Source: Nematopogon swammerdamellus (Eukaryota > Arthropoda > Insecta > Lepidoptera > Adelidae). Taken from it: a stretch of 64,000 bases of DNA. This document shows, piece after piece, positions 62,120-64,000 of the stretch (position 1 is its first letter; every line of letters begins with the position of its first letter). The stretch is taken from NCBI GenBank assembly GCA_946902875.1, contig OX336338.1, forward strand, positions 8,671,971 through 8,735,970, given 5' to 3'. The notes under the pieces are model-generated. The model was not told the origin of the DNA and searched no databases. It saw only the letters and a list, made by a program, of their open reading frames with translations. Both the position numbers and the translations under genes were made by a program.

Positions 62120-62346
62120 GCAAGCAGCGCACTCTTCGGTAGCGGGCGGCGCGGCTTGGCGGTATGAACAAAGAGACATGAAAGCCGTGCCGACAGTCCA
62201 GCCGACACGCGGCACGCGCGCGGCTTGTCGGGTTTTCGACACAGATCAAAGGCGCGCGCGCGGCCAATGGCCATCGTGCGTGCGTGGCGTGGCGCAGCAG
62301 CGCGGTGGTACGTCGCGCCGCCCCGCGCGCGTCATTTATTTATAGG
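62120..62346 (-). promoter_or_regulatory. candidate minus-strand promoter/GC-rich first-exon region
   Basis: CpG-dense block ('cacgcggcacgcgcgcggct', 'aaggcgcgcgcgcggccaat', 'cgccgccccgcgcgcgtcat') in AT-rich surroundings. On the minus strand it is preceded by a TATA-like CTCCTATAAATAAATG (about 62347-62332), placing a possible start 25-30 bp into the GC-rich block. The direction agrees with the CAPON exon 42 kb downstream, but no link is shown. Confidence 0.3.
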
Positions 62347-62394
62347 AGCTAACATGCGTGACTGTATCCGGTTTTTTTTATTTTAAAATGATAG

Positions 62395-62700
62395 AGCATG
62401 GTAGGGTAGGTATATGTACACGGTGTTGCAACCCCAACCATAAAACCCGAAAGGGGGTGATTCTGCACATGAAATGGAACAACTTTTGTTCTACGACTTT
62501 TTAATTTGAAGAAAAAAAAATTTTTTTTTCTCCATACATTTTGAGAATAGGTACATGATAGGTACTTAAAAATTGTATGGAAAAAAAAATTTTTTTTTTC
62601 AAAATTTTTTTTATTTTTTTCTACTCTATACTATAATATAATAGTAGCCATCAACGTAAATTTTGTATAGAGAAGTATAGTTAAAAATTTTAAACTTCTC
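62395..62700. repeat. MITE-like palindromic repeat
   Basis: 'caccccaacc...aaacccgaaagggggtga', 'aacaacttttgttctacgac' and 'ttctccatacattttgaga' against 'aaaaattgtatggaaaaaaa' give a partial foldback. It shares 'aacttttgttctac' with the palindromic MITE at 20091-20353. Confidence 0.5.
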
Positions 62701-63785
62701 TGCATTACATCATCCATTCACCGATTTCGTGCACTCGTGCGCAAGTCGGCGCCGACTTGTACGAAATGTCCATGCCGCACGACTCTGCACATGTCGCTCA
62801 CCCAAAACGAGACTGACGCAACTCAAAAAACGTGATTTTTGGGAAATCGCAAAAAACTAAATATCAGTGAACTTTTTTTTTCCTTAAAATTAGATTTCTT
62901 AAGATGTATGGCTGCTAGATCAAAAGCATTAAGGTTATTGGAAAGAGCCCTTAATCGGCTACAATCAATGTAAATAAAATATTACTAAAATCTAGTATTT
63001 AATTTTATATTAAATATTAAAGAGATAAAAATGGCATACGTGTCTCTATGGACTTAACTGATCAGCATTTTTTGGGACACTTTTAGAATTGTGCTTGTCA
63101 AGAAATCAATTTTCTGGACAAAATACACTCTTAACTCTAAGTCTGGCGGCCTAGAAATAAATATAATAGAAGCAATTGAGACACGATAGGCTTTGTAACC
63201 TTATAGAATCAAAATGTTCAAAACAATTCATGTGTCCTTTTATGAGATATGTCGTTAATGAATTATATTCTATCTCAAATTCAAAGTTAAGTCATAAATA
63301 AATTGATTAAAAATGTATGAAGACCAATAAACTGTATATATTTTTTATTAAAGTATGTATAATTTAATTTAATTACGTGTATTATGTGTTCCTACTTAAT
63401 ATATTATTAACTTTTTATTAATATATTGCATAAGGATTCTATAATATCATAATTTTTTATCATAATTTGATTAAAACGCAATAAAATATTGTTTCAGGAT
63501 TATTTAATAACCATAAATATCATTAGGCAATGGTACGAAAATGACGTATTTTCACATAGAATAAAATTATAAAACTAAGAACATGTTATCGACTTTGTGA
63601 GACATTTACTCTTACCGATCAAATTACTACTATGAAACTAAATTAGTCTTAGGTTATGGAGGTTGGTATGATAATTTGAACAACTAAATCACATTTGGTT
63701 ATGCTAATAGTATCTAGACACCACACTATGAAGAAAACAAAATATAAAACAAAAAAAAGTACAAACTATTCCACCATTTTCATAA
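62701..63785. other. unassigned, AT-rich
   Basis: About 1.1 kb with no recognised gene or repeat. Left part 62730-62800 is GC-richer ('gcgcaagtcggcgccgactt', a short inverted repeat 'aagtcggcgccgactt'). Confidence 0.35.
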
Positions 63786-63789
63786 TTAC

Positions 63790-64000
63790 AAATCTGCTTG
63801 ACCCTGCATGACCCTGCAGGACTGCATGACCCTACTGCCGTGGAGCCGGGGGAGGGCTCTAGTGTGGAACGCCACATGCGTGGACACCCTGGCCCCCAGC
63901 CATGTTCCCGTTACCTCCATGTCTGCCGGGGCCGCGGCAAACAAGGCTACCGCCGCCAAGACGAGGTTGTACAGCTCGCTACGTGACCGCGTTGAGTTTC
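63790..64000 (+). pseudogene. LINE ORF C-terminal region, runs off window edge
   Basis: One open frame reads TLLPWSRGRALVWNATCVDT, LAPSHVPVTSMSAGAAANKA, TAAKTRLYSSLRDRVEF. The pattern P-W--G--L-W-ATCVDTLA-SH followed by A-KA---K---Y--L---V-F is the conserved block after the RT in a group of metazoan LINE/RT proteins. At its left edge 'ctgcatgaccctgcatgacc' is a small duplication. The continuation lies outside the window, so intactness is unknown. Confidence 0.7.

Noticed and set aside
62010..62345. 111-codon plus-strand protein
   Set aside because: Three overlapping frames are open because of GC-rich composition; no motif. Kept only as a regulatory candidate.

Overview
The window reads as nuclear DNA of a lepidopteran (moth or butterfly): AT-rich, almost gene-free and packed with interspersed repeats of lepidopteran type. 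These include 'CCCGCGGCTTCGCTCGCG'-headed units, 'GGGTTCCGTA' repeats with tgtc/gaca runs, RTE-, CR1/jockey- and R1-like LINE pieces, hAT and TA-flanked foldback MITEs, and SINEs. I see no bacterial operons, rRNA operon, CRISPR array or intact tRNA gene.

Host coding content is tiny. The only exon I identify with good confidence is 19754-19973 on the minus strand. It has consensus splice sites and encodes 73 codons matching the start of the PTB domain of CAPON/NOS1AP. No neighbouring PTB exon is visible, so most of the window is probably very large introns of, or flanks to, that gene. Weaker candidate exons, small ORFs and GC-rich blocks lie at 3372-3547, 9588-9728, 24558-24953, 42010-42276, 48936-49238 and 62120-62346.

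Family labels used here are my own. SINE-A has a tRNA-like plus 5S-rRNA-like head and a conserved '...GTCAGTTTCCATAAAA' tail. Rep-B runs from 'AAGCAGAGTAATCGGTGTTG' to 'TAAGTACCGGCC'. The A/B chimera is a Rep-B head fused to a SINE-A body. Rep-C is built on a CCCCCGAC/GTCGGGGG palindrome. LINE-D and LINE-E are LINE C-terminal and 3' fragments. Rep-F is CCCGCGGCTTCGCTCGCG-headed. Rep-G ends in 'GTTTACATAAAAA'. Rep-H is the GGGTTCCGTA repeat. Rep-J is the 'TTCTAGACCCACCGGTTTAG' repeat.

Layout. 0-10 kb: Rep-H, LINE and Rep-B pieces, a 1.45-kb inverted tandem array (3721-5177) and a near-perfect foldback MITE (6475-6648). 10-12.5 kb: a frameshifted LINE with a readable reverse transcriptase. 12.5-28 kb: nested SINE/RTE fragments, a TGTAC satellite, the CAPON exon and several SINEs. 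28.47-34.77 kb: a complete, young LTR retrotransposon with two 1787-bp LTRs identical by eye, a 4-bp target duplication, and only a gag-like gene inside. 35-45 kb: Rep-H, Rep-B, Rep-G and Rep-J pieces and an RTE reverse-transcriptase C-terminus. 45.4-47.0 kb: a decayed hAT transposon with a perfect 8-bp target duplication and a recognisable transposase C-terminus. 47-53.3 kb: SINEs and Rep-C palindromes. 53.9-56.7 kb: three hAT-type elements with 8-bp duplications, one split by a chimeric SINE. 56.8-59.7 kb: three LINE remnants plus a MITE. 59.7-64 kb: Rep-F, a full-length SINE-A, a GC-rich block and a LINE C-terminal region cut by the window edge.

The most interesting points are the gag-only LTR element, the two SINE architectures sharing one body, the 5S-like SINE head, the inverted tandem array, and the isolated CAPON exon in a repeat-filled intron.
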